The notes under the pieces are model-generated. The model saw only the letters and a program-made list of their open reading frames with translations. It had not been told where the DNA came from and did not search any database. DNA of 64,000 bases from Blastomonas sp. SL216 (GTDB taxonomy: Bacteria > Pseudomonadota > Alphaproteobacteria > Sphingomonadales > Sphingomonadaceae): assembly GCA_026625625.1 (NCBI GenBank), contig CP113055.1:994501-1058500 (forward strand). Reading direction: 5' to 3'. This document shows, piece by piece, positions 19,615 through 28,735 of this stretch. Each line of letters starts with the position of its first letter. Position 1 is the stretch's first letter. The position numbers and the translations under genes were made by a program.

Positions 19615-19646
19615 GGATGCCATAATATTCCGGGGAGGAAATTGCC

Positions 19647-20714
19647 ATGCGCCGCGTGATCATCGGGCTGCTTGCCATTATCGGGCTCGTGACTGGCCTG
19701 GCCTGGTTGTCGCGCGATAGGCTGGGCGAGATGGTGTTCAACCGCGCCGTTGAAGCGAGCTACGGCAAGGATGCAACCGCAGGCCTGCCCGATGGCCTGC
19801 ATGTCATCCTGTGCGGAACAGGGTCCCCCCTGCCCGATCCGGGCCGGTCGGGGCCTTGCACGATGGTGCTGGCCGGCAAGCAGCTGTTTCTGGTCGATGC
19901 AGGCGCGGGCGCCGGGCGCAGGATCGGGGAGATCGGTGTCCCGCTGGGCAAGATCGACGCCACCTTCCTCACCCATTTCCATTCCGACCATATCGACGGG
20001 CTGGGCGAGGTGCTGATGCTGCGCTGGGCCGCGAGCGGGCGCAAGCTGCCGATGCCCGTTCATGGTCCCCAGGGCGTGGACAAGGTCGTGAGCGGCCTCG
20101 ATACCGCCTATACCGCAGATTATGGCTATCGCATCGCGCATCACGGCGCTGACATCATGCCGCGCAGCGGTGCTGGCGCGCGCGCATTCACCATCGCCCC
20201 AGGCAATGGCCCGCACGTCGTCTACAATCGGGCTGGGGTGAAGATCACGGCGTTCACGGTCAAGCATGACCCGGTCGAACCAGCGGTGGGATATCGCTTC
20301 GATTACAAGGGGCGCTCGGTCGTCATCAGCGGCGATACCGCGCCGACCAGAGCGGTCTCGCGCATGTGCAACGGGTGCGATGTGCTGGTGCACGAGGTGC
20401 TGAACCCGGCGATGGTGGGCAAGATTTCGGCGACCGCCAAGGCGCATGGCGACCGGCGCATTGCCAAGATCATGTCGGACATTCCGGGCTATCACAGCTC
20501 CCCGGTGGCCGTGGCGGGCATAGCGCGCGAGGGCAAGGCCAGGATGCTGGTGTTCACCCATATCGTGCCGCGCATGCCCTCCAGATTGCTGCACCCCTAT
20601 TTCCTGCGCGGCGTTGCCCAGGCCTATAGCGGCACGGTCGTCATGGGTGAGGATGGCATGCGGTTCAGCCTGCCCGCCCGATCAGAAGCGATCGAGCAGG
20701 CAGAGCTTCTTTAG
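19647..20714 (+). CDS. Membrane-anchored metallo-beta-lactamase-fold hydrolase (RNase Z-like)
   Basis: A 355-residue protein with an N-terminal hydrophobic anchor (about residues 4-21) and a metallo-beta-lactamase fold. The zinc motif THFHSDHIDG is near residue 111, with later ligands in VKHDP and SGDTAP (Asp near 231) and FTHIVPR near 305. The sequence order resembles the RNase Z/arylsulfatase subgroup, but the membrane or periplasmic location argues for a small-molecule hydrolase rather than tRNA processing. GGGGAGGAAA precedes the ATG strongly. Substrate unknown. Confidence 0.82.
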   Translation: MRRVIIGLLAIIGLVTGLAWLSRDRLGEMVFNRAVEASYGKDATAGLPDGLHVILCGTGSPLPDPGRSGPCTMVLAGKQLFLVDAGAGAGRRIGEIGVPLGKIDATFLTHFHSDHIDGLGEVLMLRWAASGRKLPMPVHGPQGVDKVVSGLDTAYTADYGYRIAHHGADIMPRSGAGARAFTIAPGNGPHVVYNRAGVKITAFTVKHDPVEPAVGYRFDYKGRSVVISGDTAPTRAVSRMCNGCDVLVHEVLNPAMVGKISATAKAHGDRRIAKIMSDIPGYHSSPVAVAGIAREGKARMLVFTHIVPRMPSRLLHPYFLRGVAQAYSGTVVMGEDGMRFSLPARSEAIEQAELL

Positions 20715-20728
20715 GTTCGAAGAACGGC

Positions 20729-21013
20729 TTACTGGGCTTCTTCCTTGGCCTCGGCCTTGGCTTCGTCCCATTCCTTTTCAATCTTGTCGCCGGCCTTGTC
20801 GGCTTCGGCGTCAAGGTCCTTGGCTGCCTTGTCGACGCCGGCTTCGACGTCTTCCATCGCATTGTCGACGACCTGGCCAGCGGTATCGATATTCTCTTCG
20901 ATATCATCACCGGCGGCATCGGCGGCGGCTTCGGTCTTCTGCTCGGTTTCGTTCGAACAGGCGGCCAGGCCCATGGCAAGCGCAGCGGCGCTAACGATGG
21001 CAAGATAACGCAT
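20729..21013 (-). CDS. Small lipoprotein with long amphipathic helix
   Basis: A 94-residue exported lipoprotein. Signal sequence with lipobox LAAC (Cys19) is followed by an entirely acidic/basic heptad-rich chain of Asp, Glu, Ala and Lys, such as DVEAGVDKAAKDLDAEADKA. It resembles apolipoprotein-like or YtxH-type periplasmic stress proteins. AAGGAG precedes the ATG. Function unknown. It converges on the metallo-hydrolase gene with only 14 bases between stops. Confidence 0.8.
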   Translation of the reverse strand: MRYLAIVSAAALAMGLAACSNETEQKTEAAADAAGDDIEENIDTAGQVVDNAMEDVEAGVDKAAKDLDAEADKAGDKIEKEWDEAKAEAKEEAQ

Positions 21014-21133
21014 AAATGAGCTCCTTCATGACGGCGCCGGGTGCGGCACCTTCCCCGAGCCGCTTACGCACCATGGCAGCGGCAGTTCCAAAATTGCATG
21101 ACCCTGCCTGATGGCGCTGCTATCGCTGCGGCC

Positions 21134-23938
21134 ATGTCACAGCAGAACCATCTCTATCTCGTCGACGGATCGTCGTACATCTTCCGCGCCTATCACCGCT
21201 TGCCCCCGCTGACCAACCCGGAAGGCACGCCTGTCGGCGCGGTCTATGGCTATACCACGATGCTGTGGAAGCTCGCCGACGATCTGCACAAGGCCGATGG
21301 CCCGACGCATATGGCGGTGATTCTCGACAAGAGCTCGCAGAGCTTCCGCAACGAACTGTACGACCAGTACAAGGCGCATCGTCCCGAACCGCCCGAGGAC
21401 CTGCGGCCGCAATTCCCGCTGATCCGCGATGCGACCCGCGCCTTTTCGATGCCTTGCATTGAGGAAGACAATGTAGAGGCGGACGATATCATCGCCAGCT
21501 ATGCCGTCGATGCGCTCGCCAAGGGATGGAAGGTCACCATCGTCAGCTCCGACAAGGACCTGATGCAGCTCATCCAGCCCGGTCTCGACATGCTCGACAC
21601 GATGAAGAACGTGCGGCTCGGCCCGGAAGCCGTGATGGAAAAGTTCGGCGTGCTGCCCGAGCAGCTGGGCGATGTTCTCGCGCTGATGGGCGATGCCGTC
21701 GACAATGTGCCCGGCATTCGCGGCATCGGCCCCAAGACGGCATCCAAGCTGATCGTCGAACATGGCGATCTTGAAAGCGTGCTCGCGGCAGCCCCGTCGA
21801 TGAAGCCCTCCAAGATGCGCGACAGCCTGATCGAACAGGCGGACATGGCACGCCTCAGCAAGGTGCTGGTCACGCTCAAGGACAATTGCCCGCTGCCCAA
21901 TGAACTTGACGATTTCCTGCTCAAGGACATTCCGCCCGAGCCATTGGCCGCATTCCTGAACAAGCACGGCTTTACCAGCCTGCTGAGGAAGCTCGGCGCG
22001 AGTGGTCCGGCAGACGCCTCCCCTGCCCCGCGCACCACGACCGAAGGTGAGCCGCGCAGCGACAATGCCATTGCGCCGCTGCCTCTGGCGATGCCGCCCA
22101 TCAATCTGGAGGACTATGTCTGCATCCAGGATATCGAAACGCTCGATGCCTGGATCGCTCGCGCACGGGCAGCCGGCATGGTGGCTGTTGATACCGAGAC
22201 GGACTCGCTCGATTCGATGCAGGCGGCGTTGGTCGGGGTGAGCCTGGCGGTTGCGCCTGGCGAGGCGTGCTATATCCCGCTCGGCCATGGCGGTACCGAC
22301 ATGTTTGCCGAGAAGCCGAAGCAGATCGCGCTGCAGGATGCCATCGCGCGGCTCAAGCCGCTGCTCGAGGACGACAGCATCCTCAAGATCGGCCAGAACC
22401 TGAAATATGATCTCAACGTGCTGGCGCGCTATGGGATCATGGTCTCGCCGATCGACGACACCATGGTGATGAGCTTCAACCTGGATGCCGGGCACGAATT
22501 CGGCAGCGGCGGGCATGGCATAGATGCGCTCGCCGAACGTCATCTGGGCCATAGTTGCATCAGCTTCAAATCACTGACCGGCACCGGCAAGAAGCAGATC
22601 GGCTTCAACGAGGTGCCGCTTAGCGATGCCACGCGCTATGCCGCCGAGGACGCGGATGTCACGCTGCGCCTGTGGCATGTGCTGCGCCCGCGCATGCCTG
22701 TGGAAGGCGTGACCCGAGTCTACCAGAACGTCGACCGCCCGCTGATCCCGGTGGTGGCGGGCATGGAGCGCAACGGCATCAAGGTCGACCGCGAACAGCT
22801 CGCCGCGCTCAGCCAGGATTTCGCCACCCGCATGGCAGCGCTCGAGGCAGAGATCCATGCGCTGGCCGGCCAGAGCTTCGCCATCGGCAGCCCCAAGCAG
22901 CTCGGCGAAATCCTGTTCGAGAAAATGGGTCTGAAGGGCGGCAAGAAAGGCAAGACGGGGCAATATTCCACCGATGTCACCGTGCTCGAGAAGCTGGCGA
23001 TGGAGGGATCGGACATCTCGCGCAAGGTGCTCGACTGGCGTCAGCTCGCCAAGCTCAAGTCCACCTATACCGATGCGCTGCAGGAACAGATCAACCCGAA
23101 GACGGGCCGCGTCCATACCAGCTACAGCCTGGTCGGTGCGCAGACCGGACGGCTCTCGTCCACCGAACCCAATCTGCAGAACATCCCGATCCGCACCGAA
23201 ATCGGCCGGCAGATCCGGCATGCGTTTGTGGCTGAACCGGGCAATGTGATCCTGGCGGCGGACTATAGCCAGATCGAGCTTCGCCTGGCTGCCGCCATGG
23301 CCGATGTCGAAACGCTGCGTGATGCCTTTGCGAAGGGCGAGGACATTCATAATCGCACGGCGCAGGAGCTGTTCGGCGAGGTCAACCGCGACACCCGCGG
23401 CCGTGCGAAGACGATCAACTTTGCGATCCTCTACGGCATCTCGCGCTGGGGGCTGGCGGGCCGGCTGGAAGTGAGCGCCGATGAAGCGCAGGCGATGATC
23501 GACACCTATTTCCAGCGCTTTCCGGGGATCAACCGCTATATCGCCGAAACCATGGAAAAGGCGCGCGAGTGCGGCTTTACCGAAACACTGTTCGGCAGGA
23601 AGACCCATTTCCCGCGGATCAATTCGAAAAACCAGGCCGAGCGCCAGGGCAGCGAGCGCGCGGCGATCAATGCCCCGATCCAGGGCACCAGCGCCGATAT
23701 CATCAAGCGGGCCATGGTCCGCATGGGCCCGGCGCTGGACGCCGCAGGCCTCGGCCATGTGCGCATGCTGCTGCAGGTGCATGACGAACTGGTGTTCGAA
23801 CTGCCTGAAGGCGATGTCGAGGCCGCATCTGCCGTCATCCGTTCGGTCATGGAAAATGCGGCGGAACCGGCGGTAACGCTCAGCGTACCTTTGGGAGTTG
23901 AGATCGGCACCGGGCCGAGTTGGGGTGCTGCTCACTGA
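21134..23938 (+). CDS. polA: DNA polymerase I
   Basis: A 934-residue polymerase with all three activities. Residues 1-300 form the 5'-3' exonuclease (LYLVDGSSYIFRAYH at start). The 3'-5' proofreading domain has exo I DTETDSLD near 350, exo II NLKYDLNVLARYG near 430 and exo III YAAEDADVT near 510. The polymerase has motif A LAADYSQIELRLAA near 715, motif B RGRAKTINFAILYG near 760 and motif C LQVHDELVFE near 885. It fills gaps and removes RNA primers. ATG 21134 was chosen; upstream in-frame codons lack homology. The stop overlaps the next ATG by one base. Confidence 0.97.
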   Translation: MSQQNHLYLVDGSSYIFRAYHRLPPLTNPEGTPVGAVYGYTTMLWKLADDLHKADGPTHMAVILDKSSQSFRNELYDQYKAHRPEPPEDLRPQFPLIRDATRAFSMPCIEEDNVEADDIIASYAVDALAKGWKVTIVSSDKDLMQLIQPGLDMLDTMKNVRLGPEAVMEKFGVLPEQLGDVLALMGDAVDNVPGIRGIGPKTASKLIVEHGDLESVLAAAPSMKPSKMRDSLIEQADMARLSKVLVTLKDNCPLPNELDDFLLKDIPPEPLAAFLNKHGFTSLLRKLGASGPADASPAPRTTTEGEPRSDNAIAPLPLAMPPINLEDYVCIQDIETLDAWIARARAAGMVAVDTETDSLDSMQAALVGVSLAVAPGEACYIPLGHGGTDMFAEKPKQIALQDAIARLKPLLEDDSILKIGQNLKYDLNVLARYGIMVSPIDDTMVMSFNLDAGHEFGSGGHGIDALAERHLGHSCISFKSLTGTGKKQIGFNEVPLSDATRYAAEDADVTLRLWHVLRPRMPVEGVTRVYQNVDRPLIPVVAGMERNGIKVDREQLAALSQDFATRMAALEAEIHALAGQSFAIGSPKQLGEILFEKMGLKGGKKGKTGQYSTDVTVLEKLAMEGSDISRKVLDWRQLAKLKSTYTDALQEQINPKTGRVHTSYSLVGAQTGRLSSTEPNLQNIPIRTEIGRQIRHAFVAEPGNVILAADYSQIELRLAAAMADVETLRDAFAKGEDIHNRTAQELFGEVNRDTRGRAKTINFAILYGISRWGLAGRLEVSADEAQAMIDTYFQRFPGINRYIAETMEKARECGFTETLFGRKTHFPRINSKNQAERQGSERAAINAPIQGTSADIIKRAMVRMGPALDAAGLGHVRMLLQVHDELVFELPEGDVEAASAVIRSVMENAAEPAVTLSVPLGVEIGTGPSWGAAH

Positions 23939-25281
23939 TGATCCATAGCTTCCGCCAGATCGTCGTCCCCAGGACCCCCGATCTGGATGTGACCGCCTTT
24001 ACCGACCCGATGTTCACCAGCGTGGTTGGTCAGTTTCTGCTGGAACATTACAAGCTGTGGCTGCTCGGTATCGGCATCGTCGTGTTGCTGGTCGCCTGGC
24101 TGCCGCTGCTGCTCAAGAAGCTGCCCTTGTCGCTGCCGATCATCTTTGTCGGCTTCGGCATGGCGATGTTCGCCTACACGCCGCTCGGCCAGTTCTCCCC
24201 GCACCCCGTCGAGTCGCCCGTCCTGATCGAGAAAGCGACCGAGTTCATCGTCATCATCTCACTGATGGGCGCGGGGCTGAAGATCGGCAGGCCGTTCAGC
24301 TGGGCGGGCTGGCAGATCACCCTGCGGCTGCTGGCCATCGTGATGCCGCTTACCATCGGCCTGATTGCACTATCGGGACTGTGGATCCTGGGGCTGCCGC
24401 TGGCGTCTGCGCTGTTGCTGGGCGCGTGTCTGGCACCGACTGACCCGGTGCTGGCATCCGATGTCCAGATCGAGAGACCTGACGGCGAGGACAGCGACGA
24501 AGCCCGGTTTGCGCTGACCTCTGAGGCCGGGCTCAACGATGCGCTTGCCTTTCCCTTCGTCTATCTTGCGCTCGCCGCCAGCGCCGCTGGGCTTGGCTGG
24601 TCCACGCTGGGCCTGTGGGCATGGCAGGATGTCATCTGGCGGCTGGGCGTCGGCGCGCTGGTGGGAACCGCTGGCGGCTGGATTCTCGGCCAGATCATCT
24701 ACCGCCTTCCGCAGGATACCCGCCTGTCGCGCACCGGTGACGGCTTCATCGCGGTCGGAGCGACGCTCGCCATCTATGCGCTGACCGAATTCGCGCATGG
24801 TTATGGCTTTCTAGCGGTGTTCATTGCCGGGCTTATCCTGCGCCGATCGGCCGATGGCGACGATTTCAATTCCGAACTGCACGATTTTGCCGACGAAACC
24901 GAACGGCTGGTGATGATGGTGCTGCTGGTCCTGTTCGGCGGCATGCTGACCGGCGGCGAGCTGCTGTCGAACATCGGCTGGACCAACGTGCTTGTCGCCG
25001 CGCTGGTGTTGCTCGTGATCCGCCCGGTGATCGGTTATCTGGCGCTGATCGATATCAAGCGTCCTCCGCTGGAGCGGTTCGTGATCGCCTTTTTCGGAAT
25101 TCGCGGGCTGGGTTCGGTCTATTATCTCGCCTTCGGCCTCAACCATGGCAGCTTCGAAAGCCAGAACGTGCTGTGGGAAACGCTGGGGCTGATCGTGCTG
25201 GGCTCGATCCTGCTGCACGGCCTGACGGTGACCCCGGTGATGCGTCTCCTCAACCGGCGGATCGGCAAGCCCGCCGACTGA
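23938..25281 (+). CDS. Cation:proton antiporter, CPA1/NhaP-type
   Basis: About 447 residues with around 12 membrane helices and the antiporter signature region LLGACLAPTDPVLASDVQ near 165, a motif containing the essential Asp pair equivalent (TDP). Later helices carry RPVIGYLAL and FGIRGLGSVYYLAFGLNHG. It exchanges Na+ or K+ for H+ across the inner membrane and helps pH and salt balance. The ATG at 23938 overlaps polA's TGA by one base (TGATG), which suggests co-translation. A later ATG near 24010 is an alternative. Confidence 0.85.
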   Translation: MIHSFRQIVVPRTPDLDVTAFTDPMFTSVVGQFLLEHYKLWLLGIGIVVLLVAWLPLLLKKLPLSLPIIFVGFGMAMFAYTPLGQFSPHPVESPVLIEKATEFIVIISLMGAGLKIGRPFSWAGWQITLRLLAIVMPLTIGLIALSGLWILGLPLASALLLGACLAPTDPVLASDVQIERPDGEDSDEARFALTSEAGLNDALAFPFVYLALAASAAGLGWSTLGLWAWQDVIWRLGVGALVGTAGGWILGQIIYRLPQDTRLSRTGDGFIAVGATLAIYALTEFAHGYGFLAVFIAGLILRRSADGDDFNSELHDFADETERLVMMVLLVLFGGMLTGGELLSNIGWTNVLVAALVLLVIRPVIGYLALIDIKRPPLERFVIAFFGIRGLGSVYYLAFGLNHGSFESQNVLWETLGLIVLGSILLHGLTVTPVMRLLNRRIGKPAD

Positions 25282-25301
25282 TCGCCCCCGATACGGCCCG
25301 G

Positions 25302-26192
25302 TTATTCGCGCGACATGGCCTGGGGATAGCTGCCCAGAATGCGCACCCATTTGCTGTGATAGCCGAGCACTTCCAGCGCACGATCGACCGCAGGCTGGCC
25401 CGGCATGCCCTCGATATCAGCATAGAATTCCGCCGCTGCAAAGCTGCCGTCGCGGATATAGCTTTCCAGCTTGGTCATGTTGATGCCGTTGGTGGCAAAT
25501 CCCGACAGGGCCATGAACAACGCTGCGGGGATGTTCTTCACCTCGAAGATGAAGGTGGTCATCACCTTGGCGACATCGGGCATCGGATCATCGCGATGCG
25601 CCGCCAGCACGACAAACCGGGTCATGTTATGTGCTGCGTCCTCGATGCCCTCGGCCACAACCTTCAGGCCGAACACCTCGCCCGCCAGCCTCGATGCGAC
25701 CGCGCACAGGCCCGGCTCTGTCGATTCGGCAACGAATGCGGCCGCGCCTGCGGTGTCCGGATAGCTGATCGGTTCAAGCCCCTGCGCGCGCAGATAATGG
25801 CGCGTCTGGCCCAGGGCCTGCGGGTGGCTGACCGCCGAATGATAGGGCCCGTCGTCCTTGGCCAGCAGGCAATGACGGACGGGGAGGAAATATTCCGCGA
25901 CGATCGTCAATCCGCTTTCCGGCAACAGGAAATGGATGTCGGCCACCCGGCCATGCTGCGAATTCTCGATCGGGATGATGGCCCGTGTCGCGCGCCCGTC
26001 CTTCACCGCATCCATCGCATCCTGAAAGGAAAAACACGGCAAGGGATGCCAATCCGGCGCAAAGGCGCGCGCAGCGATGTGCGAATAGGCGCCCGGCGCG
26101 CCCTGATAGGCGATCGACCGCTCCGGTTCGACGGCGGCGATTCGGGCCATGTCCTCAACCATCTGGCGGGCGATCTGCGGATAGCTTTGCAT
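25302..26192 (-). CDS. pheA: Prephenate dehydratase
   Basis: A 296-residue monofunctional enzyme of phenylalanine synthesis, turning prephenate to phenylpyruvate. The catalytic domain starts with IAYQGAPGAYSH near residue 26, has ENSQHGRV near 77 and the signature TRFVVLA near 186. The C-terminal ACT domain begins after residue 205 (NIPAALFMALSGFA and ESYIRDGSF), which supports feedback control by phenylalanine. There is no chorismate mutase domain. Start 26192 follows the domain boundary. It is divergent from the cytochrome gene. Confidence 0.95.
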   Translation of the reverse strand: MQSYPQIARQMVEDMARIAAVEPERSIAYQGAPGAYSHIAARAFAPDWHPLPCFSFQDAMDAVKDGRATRAIIPIENSQHGRVADIHFLLPESGLTIVAEYFLPVRHCLLAKDDGPYHSAVSHPQALGQTRHYLRAQGLEPISYPDTAGAAAFVAESTEPGLCAVASRLAGEVFGLKVVAEGIEDAAHNMTRFVVLAAHRDDPMPDVAKVMTTFIFEVKNIPAALFMALSGFATNGINMTKLESYIRDGSFAAAEFYADIEGMPGQPAVDRALEVLGYHSKWVRILGSYPQAMSRE

Positions 26193-26430
26193 GGGCAGGG
26201 CGCATAGGCAGGCCCAGCCGTAACGACAAGGCGAAATCGCGCGTCTCGGGGCTTGCAGAGCGCCCGGACGATGATTACAGGGGGGCGGCTGACCGGCCCT
26301 GTTGCGACGCGGCAACGGGGTCTTTCAACAGGGCGAAAGGACAGGCGGCTATCGCCGGTCCTATTCGGATGACGACCGTTCAGGGCGCCGTGCCGACATG
26401 GCGTCCGCATCAAAGATGAGGCAACAGGGC

Positions 26431-27087
26431 ATGCAGGACAGCAAAAACACGATTGCAGGTTGGGTTCTTGCAGGGGGCATTGTCGCCCTTGGCCTTTCGA
26501 TCGTCAGCGGCAAGGTGTTCCACGCCGACAAGCCCGAGCGCCCCGAAAAGCTCGGCTATGTGATTGAAGGCGTCGTGTCGTCCGAAGGTGACGGTGCTGC
26601 GGCTGAAGTTCCGATCGAAACGCTGCTCGCCAGCGCCGATCCGGCCAAGGGCGAAAAGATTTTCGCCAAGTGCTCGTCGTGCCACAGCATCAACAGCGGC
26701 GGCGCAAACGGCATTGGCCCCAACCTGTATGGCGTGCTGGGCAAGCCGCATGCTTCGGTCGCCGGCTTTGCCTATTCGGACGCGCTGAAGGGCAAGTCGG
26801 GCCCCTGGACGTTCCAGGAAATGAACAAGTGGCTCACCTCGCCCAAGGCCTATGCCGATGGCACCAAGATGAGCTTTGCAGGTCTCGGCAAGGCCGAAGA
26901 CCGCGCCAATCTGATGGCTTGGATGAACACCCAGACGGGTAGCCCGCTGCCCCTGCCCGCAGCGCCCGCTGCTGAAGCGGCTCCTGCTGCCGAGGGTGCT
27001 CCCGCCACCACCGAAGATCCGGTCAAGGACGCCGCTGCTGAAGATCCGGCAGCCGCAGGTGCAGTCGCTGCCCCCAGCGGCGACTGA
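26431..27087 (+). CDS. Membrane-anchored cytochrome c (CycM/c552-like)
   Basis: A 218-residue protein. An N-terminal uncleaved anchor (about residues 8-27) holds a class I cytochrome in the periplasm. The haem motif CSSCH is near residue 85 and the axial Met is in TKMSFAG near 150. A 50-residue Ala/Pro/Glu tail follows. Similar alphaproteobacterial proteins carry electrons from bc1 to terminal oxidase. ATG 26431 has a GAGG nine bases upstream. A terminator follows. Confidence 0.9.
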   Translation: MQDSKNTIAGWVLAGGIVALGLSIVSGKVFHADKPERPEKLGYVIEGVVSSEGDGAAAEVPIETLLASADPAKGEKIFAKCSSCHSINSGGANGIGPNLYGVLGKPHASVAGFAYSDALKGKSGPWTFQEMNKWLTSPKAYADGTKMSFAGLGKAEDRANLMAWMNTQTGSPLPLPAAPAAEAAPAAEGAPATTEDPVKDAAAEDPAAAGAVAAPSGD

Positions 27088-27116
27088 GCGCAGCCAGTCT
27101 TGCTGAAACCCAAAAG

Positions 27117-27145
27117 GGCCCTGCCAGCGATGGCGGGGCCTTTTT
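27117..27145 (+). terminator. Intrinsic terminator after cytochrome c gene
   Basis: GGCCCTGCCA (27117-27126) pairs with TGGCGGGGCC (27131-27140), with a single G-U and a GCGA loop, and five T residues follow at once. The convergent DUF2721 gene ends four bases downstream. Confidence 0.92.
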
Positions 27146-27148
27146 CGT

Positions 27149-27613
27149 TCAGTCGTCGTCCAGCCTGAGCAGCTTTTCCTCGATCCGGATCGTATGGGTC
27201 GCCATGCGGATTTCGGCAACGAACAGCAGCAGTCCGACGACCAGAAACACCATCGCCAGAATGAAGCCGCCGGCCACGAACAGCCCGAAGCGATAGCCGG
27301 TGAGCGACAGCACGAAGATGGCGGCGATGACGACGCCGACGGTAATCGCGCTCAACGTGCCCATCAGGATCGCCCGGTTGATGACGTCCGCGCGGCGATC
27401 GAGCATCCGCAGTTCGTTGACCACGCGGACATGCGCCTCGCCCTGGGTGCGGTGAAACTCCGCCATCTGAACACGCTCGCGATCCACCACGCGGGCCAGC
27501 CGGTTGGCGAACATCTGCAGGATATTGCCGGTGGCCAGCAGCAGGAAGGCAGGGGCCATGGCGATCTGGATCAGTTTCCCGATCTGCCCGATGTCGAAAT
27601 CCGTAATCAGCAT
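27149..27613 (-). CDS. DUF2721 membrane protein
   Basis: A 154-residue protein with three hydrophobic segments (about 15-35, 80-102, 107-132) separated by a basic cytoplasmic loop with NRLARVVDRER near 38. This layout is that of DUF2721. Function unknown, inner-membrane location. The C-terminus is helical and charged. Encoded alone between two terminator-separated units. Confidence 0.82.
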   Translation of the reverse strand: MLITDFDIGQIGKLIQIAMAPAFLLLATGNILQMFANRLARVVDRERVQMAEFHRTQGEAHVRVVNELRMLDRRADVINRAILMGTLSAITVGVVIAAIFVLSLTGYRFGLFVAGGFILAMVFLVVGLLLFVAEIRMATHTIRIEEKLLRLDDD

Positions 27614-27838
27614 GCCGCCCCCGCCCTGTCGTCGCAGCGGGAACTATAGCCCGGCGCGCAGGCCCATCAATTGCTTATCGGCACGCGAAAACACCGATCG
27701 GGCGTGCATGGGCGTCGCGGAAGCGGCATCGGTCGCATGATGCTGCGGGTTGACGAATGCCTGGCGGCGTGCAGAGTTTGCCTGGCACTTCACAATCGTC
27801 GTCCGACAACCGGCACCCTCACGAATCGAGCCAGCTTC

Positions 27839-28303
27839 ATGACCGACCCTGCCCCAGAAACCGCCACGCAAGGCGGCGGCTTTGACCCCAGCGCCTTTGA
27901 AGGCATCCTTTCGAGGCTGGGCCATGGCGGACATCTGGGCATGCGTTATCGCGCGCACGGCGTCGGCTGGGTGGAGATGGAACTGCCCTATTCCGAAAAG
28001 CTGATTGGGGATGTCGAGAGCGGGATCATCGCCTCTGGCCCGATCATCAGCCTTATGGACAATGCCACCAGCCTTTCGGTCTGGACCGCGATCGGCGAGT
28101 TTCGCCCGCAGGTGACGCTGGACCTGCGGGTCGATTACATGCGCCCCGCAACACCCGGCAAGGCGGTGATCGGGCGCGGCGAGTGCTACAAGGTCACGCG
28201 ATCCATGGCGTTTGTGCGCGGCGTGGCGCACGATGGCGATGCTGACGATCCGGTGGCGCATGTCGTCGGCACCTTCATCCGCGTCGACAATTTTCTGGGC
28301 TGA
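27839..28303 (+). CDS. PaaI-type hotdog thioesterase, first of a pair
   Basis: A 154-residue hotdog protein. The central helix segment GPIISLMDNATSLSVWT near 75 contains the conserved Asp that activates water, and TLDLRVDYMRPA near 100 is the acyl-CoA-binding strand. It hydrolyses acyl- or aryl-CoA thioesters. ATG 27839 was chosen over an upstream start at 27671. The next gene is a paralogue three bases away. Confidence 0.85.
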   Translation: MTDPAPETATQGGGFDPSAFEGILSRLGHGGHLGMRYRAHGVGWVEMELPYSEKLIGDVESGIIASGPIISLMDNATSLSVWTAIGEFRPQVTLDLRVDYMRPATPGKAVIGRGECYKVTRSMAFVRGVAHDGDADDPVAHVVGTFIRVDNFLG

Positions 28304-28306
28304 GCG

Positions 28307-28735
28307 ATGAACACCGAACACGATATGGCGATGGTCATGGACTTCATGCCGCCCTTTGCGCACGAAATGGGCATGACGGTCGACCATATGCAGGGCGGCT
28401 TGCCCGTCATCGCCTTCGATTATGGCCCGCATGTGATGGGCCGTCCCGGCTTTCTGCACGGTGGCGCGATGAGCGGGCTGATGGAGATCGCGGCGATTGC
28501 CGCACTGCGTGTCACCCTGTCAGGCGACGAGCCGGCGTTGCGGATCAAGCCGGTGAACATCACGATCAACTTCATGCGCGGCGGGCGCGAGGCGCGCACC
28601 TATGCGCTGGGCGAAGTCACGCGGATCGGGCGGCGGGTCGCCAATGTCGAGGCCAAGGCCTGGCAGGACGACGCGGCCAAGCCCATCGCGACGGTGTTCA
28701 TGAATTTCCTGCTGTCCCCGCCCAAACCAGCCTGA
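28307..28735 (+). CDS. PaaI-type hotdog thioesterase, second of a pair
   Basis: A 142-residue hotdog protein with GRPGFLHGGAMSGLMEIAA near residue 45, the canonical HGG loop with nearby acidic residue, and PVNITINFMRGG near 80. It is distinct from its neighbour but coexpressed, three bases apart; the two may form a heteromer or act on different chain lengths. Its 3' end overlaps the convergent cysG-like gene by 38 bases. Confidence 0.86.
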   Translation: MNTEHDMAMVMDFMPPFAHEMGMTVDHMQGGLPVIAFDYGPHVMGRPGFLHGGAMSGLMEIAAIAALRVTLSGDEPALRIKPVNITINFMRGGREARTYALGEVTRIGRRVANVEAKAWQDDAAKPIATVFMNFLLSPPKPA

